A stretch of DNA of 64,000 nucleotides, taken from Thiobacillus sp. GTDB lineage: Bacteria > Pseudomonadota > Gammaproteobacteria > Burkholderiales > Thiobacillaceae. Where the stretch lies: NCBI RefSeq assembly GCF_030696885.1, contig NZ_JAUYRI010000027.1, forward strand, positions 1 to 64,000, given 5' to 3'. Below are positions 19,835 through 31,525 of this stretch, in pieces. Numbering within the stretch: position 1 is the first letter of the stretch; every line of letters starts with the position of its first letter. Under the pieces are notes generated by a model, which saw only the letters and a program-made list of their open reading frames with translations, ran no database searches and was not told the origin of the DNA. Position numbers and translations under genes: made by a program.

Positions 19835-21027
19835 TAGTGCGTCACTAAACGCGTACTGGGTCCGAACACCTCGTAGTGCAATTGCGCGTCCGTGTAGCCC
19901 ATGTCGAGCAGCTGGAGATTGACCGCAGCCATGAAGGGCCTGGGCCCGCAAAAATACACGTCGGCGTCCGGTTGCGTGAGCCAGCGCGAAAGGACAGGCC
20001 GGTCGAGGTAGCCCTGGTGGTCGGCACTGCTGCCGGTTTCGTAGCTGACGTAGTAGTGGAAACCGTGCTGGGTGCTAAGCAGGCGCAGCTCATCCCGCAT
20101 CACATGGTGCGCCTCATCCCGGCAGCAATGGATGAAGATCAGGTCGGTGACGTCCGCGCCGCTTTCGATGCGATGCAGCAGCATGCTCAGCAAAGGCGTG
20201 ATGCCGACGCCACCCGCGATCAGAACCAGCTCCCGGTCGGGATGCTTGATGGTGAAATCCCCGGTCGGCGGCTGCACCCACACCCGGTCGCCCGGCTGGG
20301 CGCCGTGCAGATGATTGGAAACCTTGCCTTCGTGGCTCGGCGGCGTGCTTTCAGCCTTGACGGTGATGCGATAGGTGTCCTTGCCGGGTGCATCCGAGAG
20401 TGAATACTGGCGGATCTCGTCGTATTCGTGCCCGGGCACCCTGACCTTGATGCCGAGATATTGGCCGGGCTCGAAGCCGGCGATGGGCTGGCCGTCCTCG
20501 GCTTGCAGATACACCGACTTGATGTCGCGGGCCTCGTCCCGGATCTCACGCACGACAAACGGGCGGAAGCCGCGCCAGCCGCCGGGTTTCATTGCATTGT
20601 GGCTGTAGATGCCTTCCTCGGTCTGGATGAAGATGCCGGCCAGCTGGGCATAGGCTTCGGCCCAGGCGCCGAGCACGGGATGGTCCGCTTCCAGGCCCAA
20701 TTGGTCCTGGATGGCTTCCAGCAGATATTTCCCAACGATGGGATAGTGCTCGGGCGCAACCTGCAGGCTGGCGTGTTTGTGGGCGATGCGGCTGACCATC
20801 GGCCCCAGGTTCTGCAGCTTGTCGATGTGGGTGGCATACATGAACACCGACTCGGCCAGCGCGCGCGATTGCTCGCCCTGCGCCTGATTGGCCATGTTGA
20901 AGATGTGCTGCAATTCCGGATGCTGCGCGAACAGCTTGGAATAAAACAGGTCGGTAATCGCCTTGCCCTGCTCGGCGAGGAGGGGAGCGGTGGATTTGAT
21001 CGTGGCCAGCGTTTCTGCAGACAGCAT
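19834..21027 (-). CDS. hmp: Flavohemoprotein / nitric oxide dioxygenase
   Basis: Globin domain (MLSAETLATIKSTAPLLAEQG), FAD domain RQYSLSDAPG, NAD domain GGVGITPLLSML. Confidence 0.96.
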   Translation of the reverse strand: MLSAETLATIKSTAPLLAEQGKAITDLFYSKLFAQHPELQHIFNMANQAQGEQSRALAESVFMYATHIDKLQNLGPMVSRIAHKHASLQVAPEHYPIVGKYLLEAIQDQLGLEADHPVLGAWAEAYAQLAGIFIQTEEGIYSHNAMKPGGWRGFRPFVVREIRDEARDIKSVYLQAEDGQPIAGFEPGQYLGIKVRVPGHEYDEIRQYSLSDAPGKDTYRITVKAESTPPSHEGKVSNHLHGAQPGDRVWVQPPTGDFTIKHPDRELVLIAGGVGITPLLSMLLHRIESGADVTDLIFIHCCRDEAHHVMRDELRLLSTQHGFHYYVSYETGSSADHQGYLDRPVLSRWLTQPDADVYFCGPRPFMAAVNLQLLDMGYTDAQLHYEVFGPSTRLVTH

Positions 21028-21057
21028 GGGTTCTCCCTTGAATAAGACCGTTCAAAC

Positions 21058-21102
21058 ATTCATATCATATGAATCAAAGAATGCGAATATTAGGTGAATC
21101 TT
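21058..21102. promoter_or_regulatory. Candidate NsrR operator region between hmp and nsrR
   Basis: Perfect palindrome ATTCATATcATATGAAT (21058-21074), then imperfect dyad AAGAATGCGAATATTAGGTGAATCTT (21077-21102). Confidence 0.6.
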
Positions 21103-21152
21103 ATGGGGCGGGTCAACTAGAATGACGCCATTCGCTTAACGGGTGTCGACAC

Positions 21153-21590
21153 ATGCGGCTTACCAAACATACGGACTACGCATTCCGGGTGCTGATTTAT
21201 CTGGCGTCGATGCCGGAGGATCGGCTGTCGACCGTGCAGGAGATTGCCGAGAAATTCGACGTGTCGCGCAGCCACATCATGAAGATTGTGCACAAGCTGG
21301 CAGGAGCTGGCCTGATCCATGCAAGCCGCGGCCAGCAGGGCGGAATCCGGCTTGGGCAGCCGAAGGACGCGATCAATCTGCGCAGCGTGATCGAGCTGAT
21401 GGAAGCCACGCTGGTGCCGGTCAATTGCGACGACCCGGTGTGCCTCATCCGAAAAAACTGCACGCTGAAAAACATCCTGTTCGAGGCGCAGCGGCAGTTC
21501 CTCGAGCATGTCGAGCAGTACACGCTGGCCGATCTGGCAGAGCCGGCGGTGGCGATCGTCAGTCTGCTGAACCGGCCCCGGCGGGCCTGA
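21153..21590 (+). CDS. nsrR: Rrf2-family nitric-oxide-sensing repressor NsrR
   Basis: MRLTKHTDYAFRVLIYLA; cluster cysteines NCDDPVCLIRKNC; divergent from hmp. Confidence 0.92.
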   Translation: MRLTKHTDYAFRVLIYLASMPEDRLSTVQEIAEKFDVSRSHIMKIVHKLAGAGLIHASRGQQGGIRLGQPKDAINLRSVIELMEATLVPVNCDDPVCLIRKNCTLKNILFEAQRQFLEHVEQYTLADLAEPAVAIVSLLNRPRRA

Positions 21591-21597
21591 GCAGCGC

Positions 21598-22449
21598 TCA
21601 GCCGGCTTGCTCTTCGCGTGCCAGGGTGCGCAGGCCGTCGAGCGCATTCCGGAGTGTGGCGCTGTCGTTGTCGCGCGGGAACACCATCCAGGCGGGCAGC
21701 TTGAACTGCGGGCTGTCGGGCACGCGCCACAACTGCCCCGCCTCGATATAGTGCCGCACCAGGCGCCGCGGGAAATAGCCGCTGCCGCCGTAGGTCAGCA
21801 ACTGCTGCACGCCCAGCCAGCCAATGTTGGCGACCAGTGTGGGTGGCGGCGCATCGGGGTAATGGTCGCTGAACTGGGCGTGGAATTCCGGCCCCCAGTC
21901 GATGTGGATGTAGCCTGCGTCGGGCCAGCCGCGCGCCAGATCGCTGGTCACCAGCAGCAGGGTCTCGTCGAACAGAGGTTCCACCACGAGGCCGGCGCGC
22001 GAAGTCGGCGTGTACATCACGCCGATGTCGACCGTGCCTTCGATCAGGCCCTGCATGATGTCGGCTTCGAAGCCGATCTCCAGCCGCAGCGACACGTCCG
22101 GCGCGGCCTCGCGCATCCACGCCACCCAGTGCGGCAGAAAGCCTTCCCACAGCGCGATGCGTCCCGACAGCGTCAGCACGTCATGGAAGCCCTGCGGCAG
22201 ACCGACGTCGTGCACCGCCTGCTCGACCGTGCGCACCAGATGTTTGGCGTGGCGCAGGAAGCGCTTGCCGGCAGGCGTCAGTTCCGCGCCATTGCGACCG
22301 CGCTGGAACAGGCGTGCGCCGAGTGTGGTCTCCAGCGTGTGGATGCGTGCGCTGACAGTCGACTGCGTGACGTGCAGGCGGCTGGCGGCGGCGACGAAGT
22401 TGCCGGTGGCGGCAACGGTCAGGAAAGTGCGCGCGAGTTCAGTGTCCAT
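21598..22449 (-). CDS. LysR-family transcriptional regulator
   Basis: MDTELARTFLTVAATGNFVAAASRLHVTQSTVSARI HTH. Confidence 0.92.
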   Translation of the reverse strand: MDTELARTFLTVAATGNFVAAASRLHVTQSTVSARIHTLETTLGARLFQRGRNGAELTPAGKRFLRHAKHLVRTVEQAVHDVGLPQGFHDVLTLSGRIALWEGFLPHWVAWMREAAPDVSLRLEIGFEADIMQGLIEGTVDIGVMYTPTSRAGLVVEPLFDETLLLVTSDLARGWPDAGYIHIDWGPEFHAQFSDHYPDAPPPTLVANIGWLGVQQLLTYGGSGYFPRRLVRHYIEAGQLWRVPDSPQFKLPAWMVFPRDNDSATLRNALDGLRTLAREEQAG

Positions 22450-22551
22450 GGCTGTATATCGATATTTCCGATATTAAACACCAAAATTAATCGTTGGATG
22501 GATATATAAGAATTCCCTAAACTGGCTTCAACGTATGTAAAGGAGCCAGCC

Positions 22552-22890
22552 ATGAACCAAACATCCGATCTGACGGCCGTGATGCCCGAGCGCGATGCCG
22601 AGGGCTATCTGGTCGAGCCCGAAAACTGGAACGAGGACATCGCCCAAGTCCTCGCCCAGGAGGAGAACATCGAACTCGACGACGACCACTGGGACACGAT
22701 TCACTTCATGCGCGATTATTTCGACGAGCACCAGGTCATCGCCGATGCCCGTTTCGTCATCAAGCACCTGGCCGAGCGCTACGGCCGCGACGCGCAGAAG
22801 AAGCTGTTCGAACTGTATCCCTACGGCTACGTGAAGCAGGCCTGCAAGATCGCCGGCATGCGGCGCCCACGCGCCTGGAGCACGGGCTGA
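22552..22890 (+). CDS. TusE/DsrC/DsvC family sulfur relay protein (one C-terminal Cys)
   Basis: DAEGYLVEPENWNEDIAQVLAQEENIEL...HWDTIHFMRDYF...YGYVKQACKIAGMRRPRAWSTG. Confidence 0.9.
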   Translation: MNQTSDLTAVMPERDAEGYLVEPENWNEDIAQVLAQEENIELDDDHWDTIHFMRDYFDEHQVIADARFVIKHLAERYGRDAQKKLFELYPYGYVKQACKIAGMRRPRAWSTG

Positions 22891-23609
22891 TGGTGCGCAA
22901 GCTCGCCTATACCGTCTCGGAGCGCGAACACTGGATCTCGGCGACCGGCGGCCTGCTCGCCATGCTCGCGGTGTGGTGGATCAGTTCGCTCATGCTCGAC
23001 AGCCAGGGCGCGGTGCTGGTCGCCACGTCGATGGGCTCGACCGCGGTCATGCTGTTCGCCGCGCCGCACGGCCCGATGTCGCAGCCGTGGCCGCTGATCG
23101 GCGGGCATCTGGTCTCGGCGCTGACCGGGGTGGCTTGCGTGCAATGGCTCGGCAGCGAGCACGTGCTGACGGCGCCACTTGCCGTCGGATTGTCGATCGC
23201 AGCAATGTACAGCCTGCGTTGCCTGCATCCGCCGGGCGGCGCCACTGCGCTGGGCGCCGTGCTGGGCGGCGAGTCGGTACTGGCGTTGGGTTACGTCTAC
23301 GTGCTCAGCCCCATCCTGCTGAATGCGCTGGTCATTCTGGTGGTGGCGGTGGCGTTCAATTATCCCTTTGCGTGGCGGCGCTACCCGCAATGCTGGCATC
23401 GCCGCGAAGAACCGGCGGACGAGCCCGACGAGAAGCACATGATTCCGCATAGCAGCCTCGTCTATGCCTTGAGCCAGATCGACACTTTTGTCGACGTCAG
23501 CGAAGACGACCTGCAGCGGATTTATGCGCTGGCACTGGGACAACACCATCCTGCCCCGGCCAAGGAATCCCCCTCAGGGCAGGCCAAGCCCGCCGAGGCG
23601 CTGCGCTAG
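22890..23609 (+). CDS. HPP-family membrane protein
   Basis: HWISATGGLLAMLAVWWIS...ATSMGSTAVMLFAAPHGPMSQPWPLIGGH...LHPPGGATALGAV. Confidence 0.92.
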   Translation: MVRKLAYTVSEREHWISATGGLLAMLAVWWISSLMLDSQGAVLVATSMGSTAVMLFAAPHGPMSQPWPLIGGHLVSALTGVACVQWLGSEHVLTAPLAVGLSIAAMYSLRCLHPPGGATALGAVLGGESVLALGYVYVLSPILLNALVILVVAVAFNYPFAWRRYPQCWHRREEPADEPDEKHMIPHSSLVYALSQIDTFVDVSEDDLQRIYALALGQHHPAPAKESPSGQAKPAEALR

Positions 23610-23633
23610 CCGCGCCGCCGGGCCGGGCGAGCC

Positions 23634-24566
23634 TCAGCCCAGCGTGGTATCCAGCACCATCATCACCGCAAATCCCGCCATCAGGCCGAGCGTCGCCGGG
23701 GTCTGGTGGCCGTTGCGGTGGGTTTCCGGAATCACTTCGTGGCTCACTACGAAAATCATCGCGCCGGCCGCCAGGCCGAGACCGATCGGATAGGCCAGCA
23801 CCAGCCCGCTCGCCAGCCCGATGCCGAGCAGTGCACCGACCGGTTCCATCAGCCCGCTCAAGGCCGCGATCCCCACCGCGCGCTGCGGGGAGAGGCCGGC
23901 GGCCTTGAGCGCCATCGCGACCGCGAGCCCTTCGGGGATGTCCTGGATGGCGATCGCGGTGGTGAGCGGCAGGCCCACGGCGAGGTCGCCCTGAGAAAAC
24001 GACACGCCGATCGCCATGCCTTCCGGCAGGTTGTGCAACGCGATCGCGAATACGAACAGCCACACCCGGCTGACCCGGTCGCTGCCTGCGCCGTGGGTCC
24101 CGAGGTGTTCGTGCGCATGCGGCGTGAACTGGTCGAGGCCGAGCATCAGCAGCACGCCCAGCCCGAGGCCGGCGACCACGGTCAGCGCGCCGAGCGTGGC
24201 GCTTCCAGTAAGCGATTCACCGGCCGCCAGGCCCGGCAGGATCAGCGAGAAGGAGCTCGCGGCCAGCATCATGCCTGCGGCCAGGCCGAGCATGGTGTCC
24301 TCGGTACGACTGGACAAGTTACGCAGGAACAGCGCCGGCAGCGCGCCGAGCGCAGTGGCGACAAAGCCGGCCATGCCGCCCAGCAGTCCCAGCCGCAAGG
24401 CCGCATCGGCCTCGCCCTGGCTCACCCGCCACACGCTGGCCAGCAACAGCCAGACAACGACCGCGACCGCCAGCGCCAGTCCGGCGCTGGTATAGGGATG
24501 GGCGTGCGCCTGCGCGAGCCAGGTGGCGCGCCAGCTGAGCGGCGCTTCGTTGTGGGCGAGTTCCAT
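23634..24566 (-). CDS. ZIP-family metal transporter
   Basis: ALHNLPEGMAIGVSFSQGD...AIQDIPEGLAVAMAL; His-rich loop HAHEHLGTH. Confidence 0.93.
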   Translation of the reverse strand: MELAHNEAPLSWRATWLAQAHAHPYTSAGLALAVAVVVWLLLASVWRVSQGEADAALRLGLLGGMAGFVATALGALPALFLRNLSSRTEDTMLGLAAGMMLAASSFSLILPGLAAGESLTGSATLGALTVVAGLGLGVLLMLGLDQFTPHAHEHLGTHGAGSDRVSRVWLFVFAIALHNLPEGMAIGVSFSQGDLAVGLPLTTAIAIQDIPEGLAVAMALKAAGLSPQRAVGIAALSGLMEPVGALLGIGLASGLVLAYPIGLGLAAGAMIFVVSHEVIPETHRNGHQTPATLGLMAGFAVMMVLDTTLG

Positions 24567-24641
24567 GCGCGTGTGGCCTCCTTTTTTATTCCAGATGCCG
24601 AGCGTTATCGCTTCGCCGTAGGCAGCGGCAAGGCGTTCGAC

Positions 24642-25163
24642 TCAAGCGTGCGCGGTCAGCCAGAAGCGATGCGGATAATCGCGTGCCGGGTCTTCGACCG
24701 GTAGCGCGTGCAAGCCGCGCGATTTGAAAAACGCAACGGCCGCTGCCTGCGCCTTGACCAGCACGCCATCCAGATCTTGCGCCCGTGCGGCCGCTGCTGC
24801 TGCATCAAGCAGCCGGCTGCCGACGCCGCGGCGTTGACGATCCGGATCAACATAGAGGCCATGCAGCAGCAGTCCACGCCGCCCGGCCGGCAGATCGCGC
24901 GGGTGGGCCGGCTCCCAGGCGGCGACGCCGACGGCGATGCCGCCGGCATCCTCCGCTAATACCAGATGCAGATGATCGAGATCGTGCGGCTGATAGCAGT
25001 AGCTCGGCAGCGTCAGGCGCTTCACGCGCTCGGGCAGCGGCCAAGTGGCGATGGCGCGCTCGATCACGCCGTTGAGCGCGGGCAGGTCTGCCGCGTGCGC
25101 CGGTCGCAGGCGGAAGCCGGTCGTCGGCGATTGCACGAAGACTGCAGGCCTCATTCCGGCCAT
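24642..25163 (-). CDS. GNAT-family N-acetyltransferase
   Basis: HGLYVDPDRQRRGVGSRLLDAAAAAAR acetyl-CoA motif A. Confidence 0.85.
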   Translation of the reverse strand: MAGMRPAVFVQSPTTGFRLRPAHAADLPALNGVIERAIATWPLPERVKRLTLPSYCYQPHDLDHLHLVLAEDAGGIAVGVAAWEPAHPRDLPAGRRGLLLHGLYVDPDRQRRGVGSRLLDAAAAAARAQDLDGVLVKAQAAAVAFFKSRGLHALPVEDPARDYPHRFWLTAHA

Positions 25164-25259
25164 TCCAGCGTCACGCCTTCGAGGCCGGCGCCGAGCAGCG
25201 CCAGCGCGGCAAGCAGGTGATCTCGTACGTTCCCGATCATGGTGGAATTCTCCTTCCGT

Positions 25260-25565
25260 CTACAAATACTGGATGCGGCTGCGCACGTCTTCGATGTCCG
25301 TTGCGACGTCGCGCAACGTGGCGCCGTCGTCGGCGGTGCCGACAATCACTGCGCGGCCCGATACCGGAATGATGCGGTCGATCTGGAAGCGTCCGCCGGT
25401 GCCGCGCAGGAAGCATTCCTCGTCGAAAAACAGGCGGTCGCCTGCGGTGCCGACGGCGTCGGATTCGAGCGTGTCGTAGCCGACCAGTCGGACGATGTCT
25501 GCGTGGTTGTCGAGGTCGACGGTTTCAATGCTGCGGGTGTCGGGTGTGATCAATAGCGCTTTCAT
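25260..25565 (-). CDS. Conserved hypothetical protein, about 101 aa
   Basis: MKALLITPDTRSIETVDLDNHADIVRLVGYDTLESDAV...; internal start within the longer ORF. Confidence 0.65.
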   Translation of the reverse strand: MKALLITPDTRSIETVDLDNHADIVRLVGYDTLESDAVGTAGDRLFFDEECFLRGTGGRFQIDRIIPVSGRAVIVGTADDGATLRDVATDIEDVRSRIQYL

Positions 25566-25633
25566 GGGTCCAGCCTTAAGAAAAGTTGTTCGGTGCACGG
25601 CGCCTGCCCGGCTCTGGCAGGCGCCTGCCTCCA

Positions 25634-27895
<2,262 letters not shown>

Positions 27896-27931
27896 CTAGA
27901 ATGGATCCATTGACAAAATCGAACGGATGTC

Positions 27932-28837
27932 ATGACCCTGCAAGAATTGAAATATCTGGTGGCGCTCGCCGACCACGGCCACTTCGGGCGCGCGGCCGAG
28001 GCCTGCTTCATCACGCAGTCTACGCTGTCGACCCAGATCAAGAAGCTGGAGGATTTTCTCGGCGTGACGCTGTTCGACCGCAGCCTCAAGCGCGTCAGCC
28101 CGACGCCGATCGGTCGCGAGATCCTGCAGGCGGCGCGCAACATCGTCGAGGAGGCCGAGCGCATCCGCGAAGTCGCCAAGCACGCGCAGGATCCGATGAC
28201 ACGCACGATTCATCTCGGCGTCATCCCCACGCTGGGGCCGTATTACCTGCCGCATGCGCTGACGCTGGTGCACAAGAAGCATCCCGGTCTGCGCCTGCTG
28301 TTGCGTGAGGAAATGACACCGCAGATTCTTGAGCATCTGGCTGAGGGCAAACTCGATGCCGGCCTGCTGGCACTGCCGGTCACCGACGACAGCCTGCGCG
28401 CCGAACCGCTGTTCTACGAGCCGTTTTATGCTGCGCTGCCCGCCGGGCATCCGCTCGCCAAGCGCGATGTGCTGAAGGTGTCAGACATCATGGCGGAGAA
28501 ATTGCTGCTGCTCGATGAAGGGCATTGCCTGCGTGACCAGGCGCTCGATGTCTGCGGCACCGGCTCGCGCGGCCGCGAGGAGGTGCGCGCGACCAGCCTG
28601 GAAACCCTGCGTCAGATGGTGGCCATGGGTCTGGGACTGACGCTGCTGCCGGCGCTGGCGGTAGATGCCGCGCCGCGCGTCAACAAAAAGGCTGTCGAGA
28701 TCCGTCCCTTCAAGGCGCCGCCGCCGGGCCGCACCATCGCGCTGGTGTGGCGTAAGCGCGCGCCGTTTCCGGAAACGTTCGAGCGCCTCGCGCAGACGCT
28801 GAAAAATGCGCTGCCCGCCGAGGTGGACGCAGTTTGA
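27932..28837 (+). CDS. oxyR: LysR-family peroxide regulator OxyR
   Basis: MTLQELKYLVALADHGHFGRAAEACFITQSTLSTQIKKLE; LLDEGHCLRDQALDVC; divergent from katG. Confidence 0.95.
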   Translation: MTLQELKYLVALADHGHFGRAAEACFITQSTLSTQIKKLEDFLGVTLFDRSLKRVSPTPIGREILQAARNIVEEAERIREVAKHAQDPMTRTIHLGVIPTLGPYYLPHALTLVHKKHPGLRLLLREEMTPQILEHLAEGKLDAGLLALPVTDDSLRAEPLFYEPFYAALPAGHPLAKRDVLKVSDIMAEKLLLLDEGHCLRDQALDVCGTGSRGREEVRATSLETLRQMVAMGLGLTLLPALAVDAAPRVNKKAVEIRPFKAPPPGRTIALVWRKRAPFPETFERLAQTLKNALPAEVDAV

Positions 28838-28920
28838 ATCACCGCAGCGCCCTGACGATCGTGTCAGCCTGTCCTAGCGGAGCGGGTCGGCGGAACTTGC
28901 TTGCGCCTGCCGGGGTCGTG

Positions 28921-30334
28921 ATGAGACGCGTTCCGAATCGGCCCCCCTTGAGCATCGTCCCGCTTTCCCTGTTGATGTGCGCCTTGCTGTGGCCGCTTGC
29001 GTCTCATGCGGCTGCGCTCGACCTGCCCGATCGCCCCGGCAGCTTCTGGCTGCAACTCGACCGGCTCCCCGAACAGCCCGGGGCGCCAGCGCTACAGACC
29101 GATACCCTGCGCTTCGACAGTCTGGCCGCGTTGACTGAGCACGCGCTGCGCGCGCGCCCGGAAACGCGCGCGGCCTGGCTCGGCATCCAGGCCGAGGCGG
29201 CGCGGCTTGATGCTGCAACGGCCGCCAACTGGCCGACACTGACCGGGCAGATCGGCTTCACGGTGAGCCGCGCGCTGTCGAGTTCCGGCGCGAGTGCCCC
29301 GACGTTGCACCGCTACGGTCCCAGCCTGGGCCTCGCCTATGTGCTGTATGACTTCGGCGCGCGCGCGGCCAGCATCGATGCACAGCGTTATCAATTGATC
29401 GCCACGCTCTTGAGCAACAACCGCAACCTGCAGGACAGGGTGGTCGAAGTCGAAACCGCGGCCTTTGCGTTGCTGGCCGCGCGCGCAGGTGGCTGCGCAG
29501 GCGGAGCAGGAGGCCTCGCTGCGCACCAGCCTCGATGCTGTCGACGTGCGACTGCGCGGCGGGCTGGCCTCGCGTGCCGATCAGTTGCGCGCGCGCGCGG
29601 CGCTGGCCGAGGCGCAACGCATTCGCCAGACTGCCGAGCGCGACCAGGCACGTGCGGAAGCAGCGCTGAAGCAGGCAGCGGGTGTCGCGCAGACGCAGAC
29701 GCTGGCGCTTGACTGGAACCCCGCGCTGCCCACGCTGCTGGAAGCCGATACCCTGCTGGCCGATCTGCTGGCCGAAGCGCAGCGCCAGCGCCCCGACCTG
29801 CAGGCGCTGCAGGCGGCCGCTGCCCGAGCGCGCGCCGATGCCGATCGCGCACGCGCGGCACGCTGGCCGAGCCTGGCGTTGACCGCCAACGTGGGCCGCA
29901 CCTATTTTCTGGAAGACGACCGCACCGCGTCCAACACCTACAACGCCGGCGTGAACGTGTCGGTTCCGTTGTTCGACGGCGGCCGCCTGGCGGCCGAGGC
30001 GCGCGCGGCTGCGCGCGATGCCGAACGCCTGCAGGCCGAAACCGAGACGCAGCGCAGCCTGATCGCGCGCGCCGTGACCGAGGCCTATCACGATGTGCGT
30101 CATGCACAGGCCCAACGCGCCGGCGTGGCGGTGCAATTCGACAGCGCGAGCGAGTCGGCACAGGCGGCCGAGGCGCGCTATCGCGCCGGCGTCGGCAACC
30201 TGCTCGAATGGCTGACCGCGCAGGCCGATCTGGCGCGCGCGCGCCAGGTCCAGGCGCAGGCCGACGCCGACTGGCTGGCCGCCTTTTCCCGTTTGAACCA
30301 CGCGCTGGGCCGCCTGCCGACGGCAACCCCATAA
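28921..30334 (+). pseudogene. TolC-family outer membrane efflux protein, split by an apparent frameshift near 29478-29487
   Basis: N-terminal half in the frame of ORF 28834..29712 (to ...ETAAFALLAARA), remainder in the frame of ORF 29465..30334 (QVAAQAEQEASLRTSLDAVDVRL...). Joining them gives a continuous TolC-like protein. Confidence 0.8.
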
Positions 30335-30342
30335 GGACAACC

Positions 30343-31506
30343 ATGAAAACCCGCATCCTGCTTGCCGTTGTCGTGCTGGCGCTCGTCGCCGGCGTCGTCT
30401 ATCGCACCCAGTTCGAATCTGCCGATGGTCCGGCAGGCGGGGGCGGCGGCGCGATCGAGGTGAAGACCGTTGCAGTGGACGTGAGCGACTTTCCCCTCGT
30501 GATCGAATTGCCCGGCACGCTGGAAGCCGCCCGGCAGGTGGACATCCTGGCGCAGGTCGGCGGCAGCCTGATCAAGCAGCACGTGCAGGAAGGTGACGCG
30601 GTGCGTGCCGGGCAGGTGCTGTTCACCCTCGATGCGCGTCCCGCGCAGGCGCGTATGGCGCAAAGCCAGGCGGCGCGCGCCGGCGCGCGCGCCGAGACCG
30701 CCGAAGCGGAACAGAAGCTCGAGCGCCTGGCTCCGCTGATGCAGTCCGGCTACATCAGCCGCCAGGAATACGACGAGGCGCGGGTGGCGTTCGAGTCGGC
30801 GCGCGCGCGCGTCGGCACGACCACAGCCGAGCTCGAAGTGGCGCGCCTCGACGCGCAGTATGCGCAGATCCGCGCGCCCATCGACGGCCGCGTCGGCCGC
30901 ATCAACGTGCGGGCCGGCGCGCTGGTGCAGGCCGGGGGCGAGGCGCTCACCACGATCGTCGCGCCGGGTGCGCTCGACGTGCGCGCCTGGCTGCCCGAAG
31001 TCGACTGGGCCGCGGTCGTCGCGGCGCGCGCGGCCGGCAAGATCGCAGCCGAGATCCATTCGGACGCATTGACGCAGGCTGACCGCGGCACGCCGCTGGC
31101 GCAAGGCGAACTGGTGTTCATCGATGCGCAGGTCGATCCCGCCACCGGCGCGGTACCGATCAAGGTGCGGATGCAGGACCGGCCTGTTGCGCTGCTCTCC
31201 GGGCAAGGGGTGCACTTGCGGCTGCTGCTGGGCAAGGCCTCGGGCAGCAAGGTGCTGCCCGAGGCCACGCTGCAGCACGGCCAGCAGGGCACGTATGTGT
31301 ATGTCGTGCGCGACGGCGTCGCCGCGGTGCAGCCCGTGACAGTGAAGCACCGGCTCGACGGCATGCTGGCGATCGAGGGCGAACTCGCGGCCGGCGAACG
31401 GGTGCTGCTTGAAATTCCCAAGCGGCTGAAGGCCGGCGGCAAGGTGCGGCTCGAAGGCGAGCAGCCCGCCGGCAAGCAGGGCGCGGACAAGCGCGCGCAG
31501 CCATGA
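30343..31506 (+). CDS. RND efflux periplasmic adaptor subunit
   Basis: VDILAQVGGSLIKQHVQEGDAVRAGQVLFTLD; IRAPIDGRVGRINVRAGALVQ. Confidence 0.93.
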   Translation: MKTRILLAVVVLALVAGVVYRTQFESADGPAGGGGGAIEVKTVAVDVSDFPLVIELPGTLEAARQVDILAQVGGSLIKQHVQEGDAVRAGQVLFTLDARPAQARMAQSQAARAGARAETAEAEQKLERLAPLMQSGYISRQEYDEARVAFESARARVGTTTAELEVARLDAQYAQIRAPIDGRVGRINVRAGALVQAGGEALTTIVAPGALDVRAWLPEVDWAAVVAARAAGKIAAEIHSDALTQADRGTPLAQGELVFIDAQVDPATGAVPIKVRMQDRPVALLSGQGVHLRLLLGKASGSKVLPEATLQHGQQGTYVYVVRDGVAAVQPVTVKHRLDGMLAIEGELAAGERVLLEIPKRLKAGGKVRLEGEQPAGKQGADKRAQP

Positions 31507-31525
31507 GCCAGCACAGGGCTGCCGC

